The notes beneath the pieces are model-generated. The model had not been told where the DNA came from and ran no database searches. It was given only the letters and a program-made list of their open reading frames with translations. From the NCBI RefSeq assembly GCF_004366595.1, contig NZ_SORE01000018.1:62001-126000 (forward strand): a stretch of DNA of 64,000 nt. The letters are read 5' to 3'. Of the stretch, positions 1-8,453 are shown one piece after another. The position numbers and the translations under genes are program-made. This DNA comes from Paraburkholderia rhizosphaerae (lineage in GTDB: Bacteria > Pseudomonadota > Gammaproteobacteria > Burkholderiales > Burkholderiaceae). Within the stretch, counting starts at the first letter, position 1; the number at the start of each line of letters is the position of its first letter.

Positions 1-124
1 GCGGTTCATCATCGGACGGATGCAGCGGCCAGTCGATGCCGTGAGTTCGCAGAAACCCGAGCCCGACGCCAATCGCCTGGTCAACCCGGTTGAGCGTCAG
101 GTACAGATCGATGCAAACGCGTGC
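1..124 (-). pseudogene. Fragment of a second Ser/Thr kinase-ATPase-histidine kinase gene
   Basis: A minus-strand frame runs from a GTG at 175 off the left edge without a stop. Its first 17 codons resemble nothing. From about 124 it reads ARVCIDLYLTLNRVDQAIG, then GLGFLRTHGIDWPLHPSDDE, which aligns by eye with about residues 835-860 of the 1863-residue protein encoded at 11585-17176 (GLTCLRLFGIDFPAHPTQQQ). In that family this segment lies between the ATPase and GAF domains. The kinase and ATPase parts should lie to the right, but the DMT exporter is there instead, so I read this as a copy that lost its N-terminal half. The family match is visual only; the rest of the gene is outside the window. 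It could alternatively be translated from the GTG one base after the exporter stop codon. Confidence 0.5.
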
Positions 125-176
125 GCGCGACGGCGGGATCGCCGCAGGCGGTGGGCCCGCCGCGACGCGAATCACG

Positions 177-1094
177 TCAGCGCACGGCGACCGGCGCAGG
201 CTTGCCGCGCCCGGCGAAACCATCGAAAAGCAGCGCACCGGCCACGATCAGCGTCCCCGCCAGCGTGACCGGTTGCCACTGATAGGCCGGCGACAGCATC
301 GACAGCATGAACGACAGCACCGGCTGCAACGCCATGCAGATCATCAGCGTCAACCCGTCGGTCTTGCGCACGGCGAACTGCAGCAGCAACAGCGGCAGCA
401 TCACGCCGATCACCGCGACCGCGATAATCGACAGCGCATCCGCGGGCGCGGGAAGCGCCAGACCAGCGCCGCCGCCGGTACCGCCGTCGAACGTGAGCCA
501 GACCAGCGCCACCGCGATCGTCAGATAGAACCGGTGTGCGAGGATCGAGGCCGGACCCCAGCCGCTATCGGCGAGCCGGCGAAACGACCCGATGATCATC
601 GTCGAAGCGGCGCCTGCAATCGCGGCCGCGACAAGTGCCAACACCGTGTGCCACGATGCGGCTGCCGCGCGTTCGAGTTCCACCGGAACGAGCAACGCGC
701 ATCCGCCGACAATGCCGACGCAGGCGACGAACTTCGCCGCACCCGGCCGACCACCGGATTGCGCGCTCCCTCTGCGCCACGCTGCAACCACGACCGCCAC
801 CAGCACCGCGACACCGATCTCGATCGCACCGACCGCGGCCGGCGACAAATGCTTCAATGCGAAGAAGAAGCCGATGAATGCGACGGCCGTCCACACATTG
901 ACCGATACGATCGACGCGCGCGAGCCGGCCGGCAGGCGGCCACGCGCGACCACGAGGAAGACGCCCGCGACGACGCAGAAACTGATCAGCAGAAATTGCG
1001 CGGGCGCGATCATCCCGAGAAAGGTGCCGTACATCACCTTGCCGGCCGATTGCAGAAACACGGCAAGAAACGACAGCGCATGGGCAGACGTCAT
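177..1094 (-). CDS. EamA/DMT-family membrane exporter
   Basis: This is a 305-residue, very hydrophobic protein with about ten predicted membrane segments in two halves, the size and pattern of the drug/metabolite transporter (EamA) family. The start chosen is the ATG at 1094, whose bases overlap the TGA of the upstream ATP-grasp gene (ATGA), a sign of translational coupling; the frame stays open further upstream but that stretch is arginine-rich and not membrane-like. Many DMT proteins export amino acids, peptides or related metabolites. Because the partner gene encodes a ligase-like enzyme, export of its product is the likely job. This is inference from context; the substrate cannot be read from the sequence. 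Confidence 0.82.
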   Translation of the reverse strand: MTSAHALSFLAVFLQSAGKVMYGTFLGMIAPAQFLLISFCVVAGVFLVVARGRLPAGSRASIVSVNVWTAVAFIGFFFALKHLSPAAVGAIEIGVAVLVAVVVAAWRRGSAQSGGRPGAAKFVACVGIVGGCALLVPVELERAAAASWHTVLALVAAAIAGAASTMIIGSFRRLADSGWGPASILAHRFYLTIAVALVWLTFDGGTGGGAGLALPAPADALSIIAVAVIGVMLPLLLLQFAVRKTDGLTLMICMALQPVLSFMLSMLSPAYQWQPVTLAGTLIVAGALLFDGFAGRGKPAPVAVR

Positions 1095-2455
1095 GACGCA
1101 CGATCCGCTTCGGTTGCGAGTGCAACTTTTCTTTCCGGGCGATTGCCGCGTTCCGGTGCGGCTTCGGATGCGGCGGATGCACGCGCGGATTCGGGTTCGA
1201 TCGCATACAACGCACCTGCGTCTTCCCATGCGCGAAACTGTGCGATGTCCATGCGGATCTGAACCGGATCGTCGTGAATCAGGTAGACGACGCCACCGCA
1301 AAACAGCGAATCGGAGGTTCGCCACACGCGTGCGCCGCGCTCGAGCCGACGATAGTGCGCATGAAACGACGGCAGTTTCGCGAGTCTGCGTAAGCCGTCC
1401 GTCGACGCAACATAGCCGCCGTCGTTAAACACGAAGAACACTTTCGCGAAATGGCGCCGGCGCTCGTACACATCACGTTCGGCAAACACATTGTCGGCTC
1501 GTGCGACGAGCCGGTCCGCGAAGCAGCTGGCCTGCGTCGGCAGTCCCGCGACCGCGTATGAGGGCGCATCCATCATGCCGCCCATCAGCCGCGCGCCGGT
1601 TTCGATTAGCGCCGGGCCTGCTTCGGTCAGCCGCAGTTCGCTGTGGGCGGGGCCGTTTTCGATGCCGAGCGCGCTAATCGCGCGCTTCGTGTAATCGAAC
1701 AGTGCGACGCTCAGCTCGGCGTCGGGGTCGAGCAGCGTCATCGAACACATCGCGGGCGAGCCGCCGCATACGTTGCGACAGTGGACATGCCACGCGTCGG
1801 TGACCCGATGTCTGCCGTTCGCGCTCACCGTGTTCACGATGAATTGCGGCCCTCTCAGATAAGACTGGATGACGAGGCTATCGTTGAAGCCGCCAAGCAG
1901 GTTATCGCGGTACAGCGCCGCATGAACCGCGCGATCGATATCGGCATGGTCGTAGCAGATCACGACGCCATCGGAACCGGCGCTCAGCAAAGGCTTGATG
2001 ACGACCGGCCAGCGGCCGTGGCTATGCGCCCATGCGTGCGCTTGCGCTGCGGACACGATGCGCGCCTGCCGCGCCGCATGCAATCGATGCGCATGCAACT
2101 GGTTAATCATGTCGAACTTGTTGCGCCTTGCACTGAGCGTATCGCTACGATTGGTCGGCAGACCAAGCGCGAGTGCCAGCGATTCGGCAAACGTGACACC
2201 CCATTCCGAGCCCGCGACGACAGCGTCGAAGCGCACCGGCGGCAACTGTGCGAGCGCCTGGTCCTCGGTGCCGAGATAGCCCAGATCGGCCGCGTACGGC
2301 GTCACGTCGAAACACGGCGCCGCGAGTTGTGGAATCTGCTGGGTCGAGCGCAGATGAATGCAGACTGCGCCGCGCTGGTTCAGTTCGCGCACGAGTTCGC
2401 GCCCGGTCGAGTAGCCGTCGACGATCAGGATAAGTTTGCCGCTCAAGCTTGCCAT
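1091..2455 (-). CDS. ATP-grasp ligase, possibly amino-acid/peptide ligase
   Basis: This is a 454-residue protein. The N-terminus has a preATP-grasp motif (LILIVDGYSTGRELV, residues 8-22). The ATP-grasp core follows with VVIKP (Lys154), a glycine-rich SAGSDG loop, and IETGARLMGG near residues 284-293, where family members place Mg-binding acidic residues and the conserved Arg. The layout resembles L-amino-acid ligases and other ATP-grasp enzymes that join a carboxylate to an amine through an acyl phosphate. The ATG at 2455 is used because the preATP-grasp strand begins right after it; the longer frame upstream is not family-like. The stop overlaps the start of the DMT exporter. A NhaR-like LysR gene is divergent, 410 bp away. 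The product is unknown; a small peptide or amide is a reasonable guess. Confidence 0.8.
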   Translation of the reverse strand: MASLSGKLILIVDGYSTGRELVRELNQRGAVCIHLRSTQQIPQLAAPCFDVTPYAADLGYLGTEDQALAQLPPVRFDAVVAGSEWGVTFAESLALALGLPTNRSDTLSARRNKFDMINQLHAHRLHAARQARIVSAAQAHAWAHSHGRWPVVIKPLLSAGSDGVVICYDHADIDRAVHAALYRDNLLGGFNDSLVIQSYLRGPQFIVNTVSANGRHRVTDAWHVHCRNVCGGSPAMCSMTLLDPDAELSVALFDYTKRAISALGIENGPAHSELRLTEAGPALIETGARLMGGMMDAPSYAVAGLPTQASCFADRLVARADNVFAERDVYERRRHFAKVFFVFNDGGYVASTDGLRRLAKLPSFHAHYRRLERGARVWRTSDSLFCGGVVYLIHDDPVQIRMDIAQFRAWEDAGALYAIEPESARASAASEAAPERGNRPERKVALATEADRAS

Positions 2456-2865
2456 GGTGAAGTTTCCGTCTGATGTGGAAGCGCGATACAGGCGATTCCA
2501 GCGATGAGATCGCTCTCGTCCATTGACGGCGTCGCATGTTTGCGTTGTGTCGCCTGCAAGGTTCGAAAGCCCGTGTCGGCAATGTACAAGGCGAAGCGGC
2601 GGTTCGAATATTCGAAAAAACTTTGCGAAGCGAAGAAAAAAGCAGGCGGTAAAGCAGGTTTGACGGGCGCTATCGCCGCTAATTTCCGACTCATTCTGCG
2701 CGGATAAGATGCGCGGCATCGACACATCGTGCGCGATTCAGACGTTGCAGGCGCGTCGTCCGATAGGTCGATTCATCAATTCACAGCGCGTGACGAATGC
2801 ACTCACGCATGGATGCGCTCGTGCGCGCAGATCGATCGTGTATCGACGAAGGACGGGTGGAGCGG
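2456..2865. promoter_or_regulatory. Divergent control region between ATP-grasp operon and LysR gene
   Basis: These 410 bp separate the leftward ATP-grasp/exporter pair from the rightward LysR gene. The middle part (about 2600-2645) is AT-richer than its surroundings and holds the perfect 14-bp palindrome TTCGAATATTCGAA at 2603-2616. LysR regulators usually bind such divergent regions and control both themselves and the opposite operon. Frames inside the region do not look like protein. Confidence 0.5.
2603..2616. promoter_or_regulatory. Perfect 14-bp palindrome, candidate operator
   Basis: TTCGAATATTCGAA is its own reverse complement. It lies 147 bp upstream of the ATP-grasp start and 249 bp upstream of the LysR start. 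LysR-type sites are often imperfect dyads with T-N11-A cores, so this could be the binding site of the adjacent regulator, but only its position supports that. Confidence 0.4.
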
Positions 2866-3753
2866 ATGAACTACAAGCACCTGTATTACCTATGGATGAC
2901 CGCCAGATTCGGCGGCATTGCCGGCGCGTCGCAGCGGCTGCATCTGACGCCGCAGACCGTGAGCAGCCAGATCAAGCTGCTCGAAGACCGCGTCGGTTGC
3001 GCGTTGCTGCGCCGGCGCGGACGGCTCGTCGAACTGACCGATGCCGGGCGCGTGGCCGCCGACTACGCGGCGAAAATCTTCGCGCTGGGCGCGGAGCTCG
3101 AACGCGAATTGCGCGCGCCTTGCAGCAACGCCGATGTGCTGCGCGTCGGTATCGCCGATTCGATTCATAAGACGATCGCGTGCCGCCTCATCGAGCCGGC
3201 CGTGTCGTCGCGTGACGGCCTGCGCGTGGTGTGCCGCGAAGGCAATCAGGCGGCGCTCGTCGGTGCGCTCGCCGAGCATCGGCTCGACGTCGTGCTGTGC
3301 GATGCGCCGTTGCAGGCCAACGTGCAACTGCGCGCACGCAGCGACAAGCTCGGTTCAACCGGCATGTCGGTGTTTGCGACAGCGGCCGTCGCGAAGCCGT
3401 ATCTCGATGCCGCGTTTCCCGCCTGTCTCGCGCAGATGCCGATTCTGCTGCCGGGTGCGGATAGCGTGCTGACCGCGCGCTTCGACGCGTGGCTCGATTC
3501 GAACGGACTCGCGCCGCCGATCGTCGGCGAGTTCGACGATGGCGCATTGATGATCGCGTTCGCCGGAGAGGGCAAAGGCGCGATCGTTGCGCCATCGGTG
3601 CTCGAAGCGTCGTTGCGCGCGCAATACGCACTGCTGCCGGTGGGTCAGATCGACGGCGTGCGCCACGATCTGTATGCGATTTCGCTCGACGGGCGCGGCA
3701 GGCATCCGGCGGTCAGCGAAATTACGCGCGCGGGCAGACAGCTCGCGTTTTGA
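2866..3753 (+). CDS. LysR-family regulator, NhaR-like
   Basis: This is a 295-residue protein. The N-terminus MNYKHLYYLWMTARFGGIAG followed by ASQRLHLTPQTVSSQIKLLE is the winged-helix DNA-binding region; this particular opening is typical of the NhaR branch of LysR regulators. The rest fits the usual effector-binding domain. The ATG at 2866 is chosen because family members begin at MNYKHLYY; an upstream in-frame ATG at 2797 would add 23 unrelated residues. NhaR of E. coli responds to sodium and controls nhaA, but no antiporter gene is nearby, so here the likely target is the divergent ATP-grasp/exporter operon. That target is inferred from orientation. Confidence 0.85.
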   Translation: MNYKHLYYLWMTARFGGIAGASQRLHLTPQTVSSQIKLLEDRVGCALLRRRGRLVELTDAGRVAADYAAKIFALGAELERELRAPCSNADVLRVGIADSIHKTIACRLIEPAVSSRDGLRVVCREGNQAALVGALAEHRLDVVLCDAPLQANVQLRARSDKLGSTGMSVFATAAVAKPYLDAAFPACLAQMPILLPGADSVLTARFDAWLDSNGLAPPIVGEFDDGALMIAFAGEGKGAIVAPSVLEASLRAQYALLPVGQIDGVRHDLYAISLDGRGRHPAVSEITRAGRQLAF

Positions 3754-3866
3754 AGCTGGAAACGAATACGCCGTTCGACGGACTCGTCACGACATCGCTG
3801 GCGCTCATGCATGAAGCGCTCGCGGTTCCCGGACATCAGCGACCCGCACATCCGTGCCCGCACACG

Positions 3867-5219
3867 CTACCGCGATGCGGCGCGGCGCTCCAGCACCGCT
3901 TTCGGGATACAGGTCAACAGCACGACGGCGCCGATCACCAGCAGCACCGCAATCGCGTACAGGCCGCTGGCGAGACTGCCTGTCGTCGTCTTCAGCCATC
4001 CGACGATGACCGGACTGACAAGGCCGCCGATCAGGCCAATGCTGTTCGTCAACGCAAGGCTGCCGGCCATCGCATCGGTCCCGGCAAAATAGGTCGAGCA
4101 GATCACCCAATAGAGCGGCAGCGTCACATAGATCGCCGTCGTGCCGATGCTGAGCACCACGAGCGAAAGCGCAAGGCTATGTTCGACTAACGGAATCAGG
4201 CATAGCATCGCCGCGCCGACGACCGCGCAAATCGCCAGATGCCAGCGTCCCTCGAGGCGCTTGTCCGCGTGGCGGCAGATGATCACCATGCCGATCGCGC
4301 TGGCACCGAACGGGATCATCGAATAAAGGCCGATCGAGAATACGTCGCGAATACCCGCGTTTTTCAGCACGCTGGGCAACCAGAAGCCAACCACATACAC
4401 GCCGCAGATGCAGGTGAAGTACGCGGCAGTCAGTATGTACAGGTTCGGGTCGCGCACGGCCTGCAGGAAGTTGTGAGACTTCGCGTGGACCGCGCTTTCC
4501 ACCTCGGGTCGCAGGCCTTCGGTGATCACGTCCCGCTCGGTCCGCGAAAGCCATTTGGCTTTGGCCGGAGAGTCGGTAAGCAACAGCGTGCACACGATCC
4601 CCAGCACAACCGCAGGGATGCCTTCGACCACGAACAGCCATTGCCACCCAGCCAGACCGAACACGCCCTGCAAGCTGTCCATCGCCCATCCCGCGAGCGG
4701 GCCGCCGAGCAGACCCGAGATCGGCATGCCCAGCATAAACAGTGCGATGACGCCGCCGCGACGCCTCTGCGGAAACCACTGGGTCAACAGAAAGAGTGCG
4801 CCGGGAACAAGGCCGGCCTCGAATGCGCCTAGAAGAAAACGCATCACGTAGAAGATCGCGGGACTGGACACGTAAACCATCGCAATCGACACGAGGCCCC
4901 ACGGGATCAATATCCGCGTCAGCGTCGCACGCGCGCCGATGCGTGTCAGGATCAGGTTGGACGGCACCTCGAAGAGCGCGTAGCCGATAAAGAACACCCC
5001 CGCGCCCAGGCCGTACACGGCATCGCTAAAGCCAAGCGCCTGTTTCATCTGCAATTGGGCGAAGCCGATGTTGGTCCGGTCGAGATAGGCGACGACGTAG
5101 CACAGAAACAGAAACGGAATAAGGCGCCACGCAACCTTTCGATATGTCTTTGCCGCTTCATCCGATTCAACGTCGTCTACACGAGGCAATTCTTGTGTCG
5201 CGGAAGATAAAAGATTCAT
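3867..5219 (-). CDS. MFS transporter, anion:cation symporter (ACS) type
   Basis: This 450-residue protein has about twelve membrane segments. The opening after a short polar tail (YRKVAWRLIPFLFLCYVVAY, then LDRTNIGFAQLQM) is characteristic of the ACS branch of the major facilitator superfamily, which includes phthalate, tartrate, galactonate and other organic-acid carriers. A RIGAR loop follows the second segment, matching the family's conserved loop. No catabolic genes lie beside it, so the substrate cannot be named. It converges with the LysR gene, leaving 113 bp between stops, and its upstream region is a 547-bp stretch without a convincing gene. Confidence 0.87.
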   Translation of the reverse strand: MNLLSSATQELPRVDDVESDEAAKTYRKVAWRLIPFLFLCYVVAYLDRTNIGFAQLQMKQALGFSDAVYGLGAGVFFIGYALFEVPSNLILTRIGARATLTRILIPWGLVSIAMVYVSSPAIFYVMRFLLGAFEAGLVPGALFLLTQWFPQRRRGGVIALFMLGMPISGLLGGPLAGWAMDSLQGVFGLAGWQWLFVVEGIPAVVLGIVCTLLLTDSPAKAKWLSRTERDVITEGLRPEVESAVHAKSHNFLQAVRDPNLYILTAAYFTCICGVYVVGFWLPSVLKNAGIRDVFSIGLYSMIPFGASAIGMVIICRHADKRLEGRWHLAICAVVGAAMLCLIPLVEHSLALSLVVLSIGTTAIYVTLPLYWVICSTYFAGTDAMAGSLALTNSIGLIGGLVSPVIVGWLKTTTGSLASGLYAIAVLLVIGAVVLLTCIPKAVLERRAASR

Positions 5220-5766
5220 ACGCTGATCTCAATCAGAGTGCTATGGATTTCGCGGGGCTCGAGCTTACGCTTCGATTGTTTGAGACGGGGTTCGGCCGTG
5301 GCGCGAGCTTCGTCGCCCAGGCGCAAAGCGATGCCTGGTGGTCGAATCGGCGGCGTGAGCCGTTCCGCACATCAGGCAAACGTAGCGGTTGCGGGTTGTC
5401 TCCTGCGCTGGAGATTAACAGCTTCATTGGCTAAGCGCACGAGTTCGCCGCTTAATGCGGCGATTAATGAGCATTGAAAGCGCTCGTGAAAGCACTCATG
5501 AAAAAAGACGAAAGATACTTATCAGGATTACTTTTTTATTCGGGAGTTTTGACCTGCTTTCGGTTTGTCAGGACTGAGTTTCCAGTCGCCCGGGACCGTG
5601 CGCGAACGTCGTATCGCGGTTATTCAGCAACAAGCGGGCGAACTCGACAAAACATGGCCGGATGAGCAGCATTTTTGTACCAGACCGGATAGAACATGCG
5701 CTATGCAACATTAAGCGGAATGTATTATCGTTCCCCGCTCTCGCGGAATAATAAGGCGCTCTTCGC
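5220..5766. other. Intergenic region upstream of divergent MFS and DsbA genes
   Basis: No believable gene is visible in these 547 bp. The stretch from about 5480 to 5560 is clearly AT-richer than the neighbourhood, and 5665-5683 holds a 19-bp site repeated after the AraC gene. Both outward genes probably have their promoters here. Confidence 0.5.
5665..5683 (+). promoter_or_regulatory. Copy 1 of a 19-bp repeated site, candidate AraC operator
   Basis: AGCAGCATTTTTGTACCAG lies 83 bp before the dsbA-like start codon. The same sequence with one change (T for G at the fifth base) occurs at 7066-7084. Similarity stops at the ends of the 19 bp, as expected for a protein-binding site rather than a duplication. 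Confidence 0.55.
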
Positions 5767-6423
5767 ATGACTGCGTTGCCAACCGTTCGTTTGGATTGCT
5801 GGACAGACTATGTGTGCCCGTTCTGCTATCTGCAGATGGGTGTGCTCGACCGGTTCATCGAGGAATCCCGCGTGCCGCTCGTGATCGAGTGGCACGCGTT
5901 CGAGCTGCGCCCCACCCCCATCCCGCTCATCGAGCCTGACGGTGAATACATCACCCGCATCTGGCTCAACGCGGTCTACCCGCTTGCCGCCGAACGCAAT
6001 GTGAAGGTGAAGCTGCCTCCGGTTGCGCCACGCAGCCGGCTTGCATTCGAGACCGCTTTTTTCAGCCGCGCGGCAGGTCGTTTCGACGCCGTGCATCGTG
6101 CGATTTTTAAAGCGTATTTCGAGGACGGGAGAGATATCGGCAATGCGGACGTGCTGCTGGATATAGCGAACGAATATGGCGTCGATCGCACGGAGCTGGC
6201 CGCGTCCTTAACCGCACAGCGATTCCAGACCGCTATCGAGCATGACGAAGCAATGGCCGGTCGACTCGGCATAACGGGGCTGCCGTTCGTCATGCTGTCG
6301 CGCACCGGCGATGCGGCGAAAATGACGCCTCCCGTGGTCGTGCGTGGCGTCGCGCCAGTCGAGCACATGACGGCTGCGCTGGACCGGCTGCTTGCCGACG
6401 CGCCCGCGACCGACCTTCGATGA
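5767..6423 (+). CDS. DsbA-family (FrnE-like) thiol oxidoreductase
   Basis: This 218-residue protein has a thioredoxin-like start, an active-site CPFC at residues 17-20 and a cis-proline loop (GITGLPFVML) near residue 175, with the helical insertion between them expected for the DsbA/FrnE group. There is no signal peptide, so it probably acts in the cytoplasm, as FrnE-type proteins do, in disulfide exchange or isomerisation. Its last four bases overlap the ATG of the AraC gene, so the two are almost certainly cotranslated. A 19-bp repeated site lies 83 bp upstream. Its own substrate is not evident. Confidence 0.85.
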   Translation: MTALPTVRLDCWTDYVCPFCYLQMGVLDRFIEESRVPLVIEWHAFELRPTPIPLIEPDGEYITRIWLNAVYPLAAERNVKVKLPPVAPRSRLAFETAFFSRAAGRFDAVHRAIFKAYFEDGRDIGNADVLLDIANEYGVDRTELAASLTAQRFQTAIEHDEAMAGRLGITGLPFVMLSRTGDAAKMTPPVVVRGVAPVEHMTAALDRLLADAPATDLR

Positions 6424-7016
6424 TCGTTGAAGGAGTCGACCACGCCGTATTCGAGCGACCCACGCCGGTCGCCGCCAAGCCTTCGTTCCTGACCGTTCAG
6501 GTGCAAGCGGCGCAAGGCCATGCAGCGGACGGGAAGCCATGCGGCACGTCGGCCGCGCTGTTCTTCGATCTCACTACGCGAACCATTCACAGCTATGTCC
6601 TCGACGGCTACGTGCGCACTCACGCGACCGGAACATTGCGCCGTGTGCGCGGCGGGCTTTCTCCCGCTCACCTGCAACTTGCCAAGGCCATGCTATCGAT
6701 TCGCGACCATGACAAGGTCACACTCACCGCGCTAGGCCGCGCGTGCGGGCTGTCGCCGAGTCATTTTGCGCGGGAGTTCAAGCAGTCGACGGGTTTGCCG
6801 CCTCACCGATGGGCGCTCAAAAACAAGGTCAGCCGCGCTCAGGACATGCTGCTGCACAGCGGTCTTACGTTGCCGGCCATTGCGTTCGCGTGCGGTTTCG
6901 TCGATCAATCCCATCTGGGACGATGGTTCAAGCGACTGACCGGGCTTAGCCCGAAGGCCTGGCAGCGCCTGCACCTCGATGGCGATCGCACGCCGGGGCC
7001 CTTCGCTCACCAGTAG
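6420..7016 (+). CDS. AraC-family transcriptional regulator, short form
   Basis: This is a 198-residue protein. Residues from about 95 hold two helix-turn-helix units: LTALGRACGLSPSHFAREFK and, further on, LPAIAFACGFVDQSHLGRWF, followed by the family end motif GLSPKAW. The N-terminal 85 residues are short for a sensor domain and I do not recognise them. The ATG overlaps the stop of the DsbA-like gene by four bases. Copies of a 19-bp sequence lie before the DsbA gene and after this gene, making it the best candidate to bind them and control both its own operon and the genes from 7322 onward. Confidence 0.85.
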   Translation: MIVEGVDHAVFERPTPVAAKPSFLTVQVQAAQGHAADGKPCGTSAALFFDLTTRTIHSYVLDGYVRTHATGTLRRVRGGLSPAHLQLAKAMLSIRDHDKVTLTALGRACGLSPSHFAREFKQSTGLPPHRWALKNKVSRAQDMLLHSGLTLPAIAFACGFVDQSHLGRWFKRLTGLSPKAWQRLHLDGDRTPGPFAHQ

Positions 7017-7321
7017 GCTCCGCGAAACGCGGCATCAGAGCAGCGCTTTTCCAGCGGCTGCAGAAAGCATCATTTTTGTACCAGCGCACGCCGAAACCCG
7101 TACTGCTGCCGCGCTCGCAACCGCTACGATATTCACCGGCCGACCCGAATTCCCAAGCCACCGCGTAACGGATGCACATCGCGCTGCCCGGGTGTACTGC
7201 TCTCCTGTTCGCGAGAGTCATCAATCCGTGCTCGCTGCGACGCACCGCAAGCACCGGGATGGGGCCGGCATAGGACCAGCCGCACCGACACAACGCTTCC
7301 TTTCCGCATCGGGATCTGATC
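7017..7321. promoter_or_regulatory. Upstream region of the 7322-10154 operon
   Basis: No gene is visible in these 305 bp. They contain the second copy of the 19-bp repeated site (7066-7084), so the promoter of the next operon probably lies here. No unambiguous -35/-10 pair was identified. Confidence 0.45.
7066..7084 (+). promoter_or_regulatory. Copy 2 of the 19-bp repeated site
   Basis: AGCATCATTTTTGTACCAG differs from the copy at 5665-5683 by one base and has the same orientation. It starts 49 bp after the AraC stop codon and ends 237 bp before the next gene. Confidence 0.55.
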
Positions 7322-7849
7322 ATGCACAAAATGGTTTTGGCGGTTGTCGTCACACTGATTGTCTCCACGCAATCTTTTGCAGCTACTTCGGCTAACTACA
7401 CAGACCCGTTGGACGCAAAGACGCTGGACACGATCCGATCGAACTTTACCCACCTGATGCAATTAGCGAATCGCCACGACTTCAAGGCGCTACATGACAT
7501 GTTCTGGCAATCCCCTGCTGCCCTTCTGGTCGCGAAAAGCGCGATCCCTTCTGAAGGGAACTGGGCGGGATTCTGGGGCAATGACGCGATCGATCGGAAG
7601 CTTCACGATATCGGCACGTCCGGCCCAGTCGTCCTTCAACCGGATTATTCGAAATTCAAGGCGGTAGGCCTGACGAAGGACGTCGCGCAAACATACGCGC
7701 CCGTGACTATCACGGTTTCCTACGCGGGCCAGGACGGCACACCCAAGCCGTTTCTATTGCTGATCAACTGGATAAAAGTGGGCAAGGACTGGAAGGTCGC
7801 TTCGGAGATCATCCTGCCCGTGCCGCCGGCGCCCGCGGCAAAGAGTTAG
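7322..7849 (+). CDS. Secreted NTF2-like (SnoaL-type) protein
   Basis: This is a 175-residue protein with a clear signal peptide (MHKMVLAVVVTLIVSTQSFA, cleavage expected after SFA). The mature part begins with a helix (LDTIRSNFTHLMQLANRHDF), contains a GNDAI turn and ends in strands including FLLLINWIKVGKDWKVASEI, the ordering of cone-shaped NTF2/SnoaL folds. Such domains are often small-ligand binders or cyclase-like enzymes; no catalytic set is certain here. The next gene encodes a shorter relative: both carry an FWG motif and a (Y)APVxIT strand at matching positions. It is likely the first gene of a four-gene operon. Confidence 0.68.
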   Translation: MHKMVLAVVVTLIVSTQSFAATSANYTDPLDAKTLDTIRSNFTHLMQLANRHDFKALHDMFWQSPAALLVAKSAIPSEGNWAGFWGNDAIDRKLHDIGTSGPVVLQPDYSKFKAVGLTKDVAQTYAPVTITVSYAGQDGTPKPFLLLINWIKVGKDWKVASEIILPVPPAPAAKS

Positions 7850-7904
7850 GCGGCACGGTATTGGCGTCACCGGTGCCCGGATCTATCAACCAGGAGCCTC
7901 GATC

Positions 7905-8396
7905 ATGATCTTCAGCGTAAAAAAGTCCCTCTTTGCGGGCCTCTGCATGACGGCACCGCGCATTGTCAGTCCATCGCCGGCTGCTTCGGCCAGCCCGGAT
8001 GACTTACGGGAAATCCGCGCGCTTTTCTTGCGACAGGCGGCGGGTGAAACGGCTCACGACATCGAGGTGATCGAGTCGGTGCTCGCGCGCGCACCGGCTG
8101 GACAACCGGACCCCGTCAACTTCGTGGCGCGCGCCTACACGTTCTGGGGCCGTGACGCGGTGCTGGCTCACTTCCGCAAAGTCTTCACCGGCACGTGGCG
8201 ATTCGAACCCGATGAAGATGCGATCCGCGTGATCCCGCTTGGCCCGGATGTCGCGCACATCTACGCACCGGTTCGAATCACAGCCGGCGCTATCGGCCAG
8301 CCGGCAGCCGTGTTTCAGTTTCTCGTCAACGAAATCGCGATCCGTACGCCCGACGGTTGGAGGATCTCAGTCATTGTTCCCGTGCCGACGCAGTAA
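7905..8396 (+). CDS. Secreted NTF2-like protein, paralogue of the preceding gene
   Basis: This 163-residue protein has a weaker signal peptide (positive MIFSVKKS, then a hydrophobic stretch, then Ala/Ser/Pro-rich). The mature domain shares with the protein at 7322 the plan helix, YTFWGRDAV, IYAPVRITAGA, and a final strand WRISVIVPVP. AGGAG eight bases before the ATG at 7905 fixes the start. It lies 55 bp after its paralogue and 57 bp before the hydrolase. The pair probably arose by tandem duplication followed by divergence. Function is unknown; export with retained fold suggests binding or converting a small molecule in the periplasm. Confidence 0.68.
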   Translation: MIFSVKKSLFAGLCMTAPRIVSPSPAASASPDDLREIRALFLRQAAGETAHDIEVIESVLARAPAGQPDPVNFVARAYTFWGRDAVLAHFRKVFTGTWRFEPDEDAIRVIPLGPDVAHIYAPVRITAGAIGQPAAVFQFLVNEIAIRTPDGWRISVIVPVPTQ

Positions 8397-8453
8397 CGTG
8401 ACGCTTCGCGCCACCGTCATTCACCCCACCCGAAGAAGCAAGGAGAAGTGTCC

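Noticed and set aside
90..1262. A 390-codon plus-strand frame over the DMT exporter
   Set aside because: It is extremely rich in Arg, His and Gln, as expected for the antisense of a high-GC hydrophobic gene; the minus-strand protein has clear family features.
5474..5665. A 63-codon frame in the AT-rich patch before the dsbA-like gene
   Set aside because: No ribosome site, no family features, and the end is arginine-rich.
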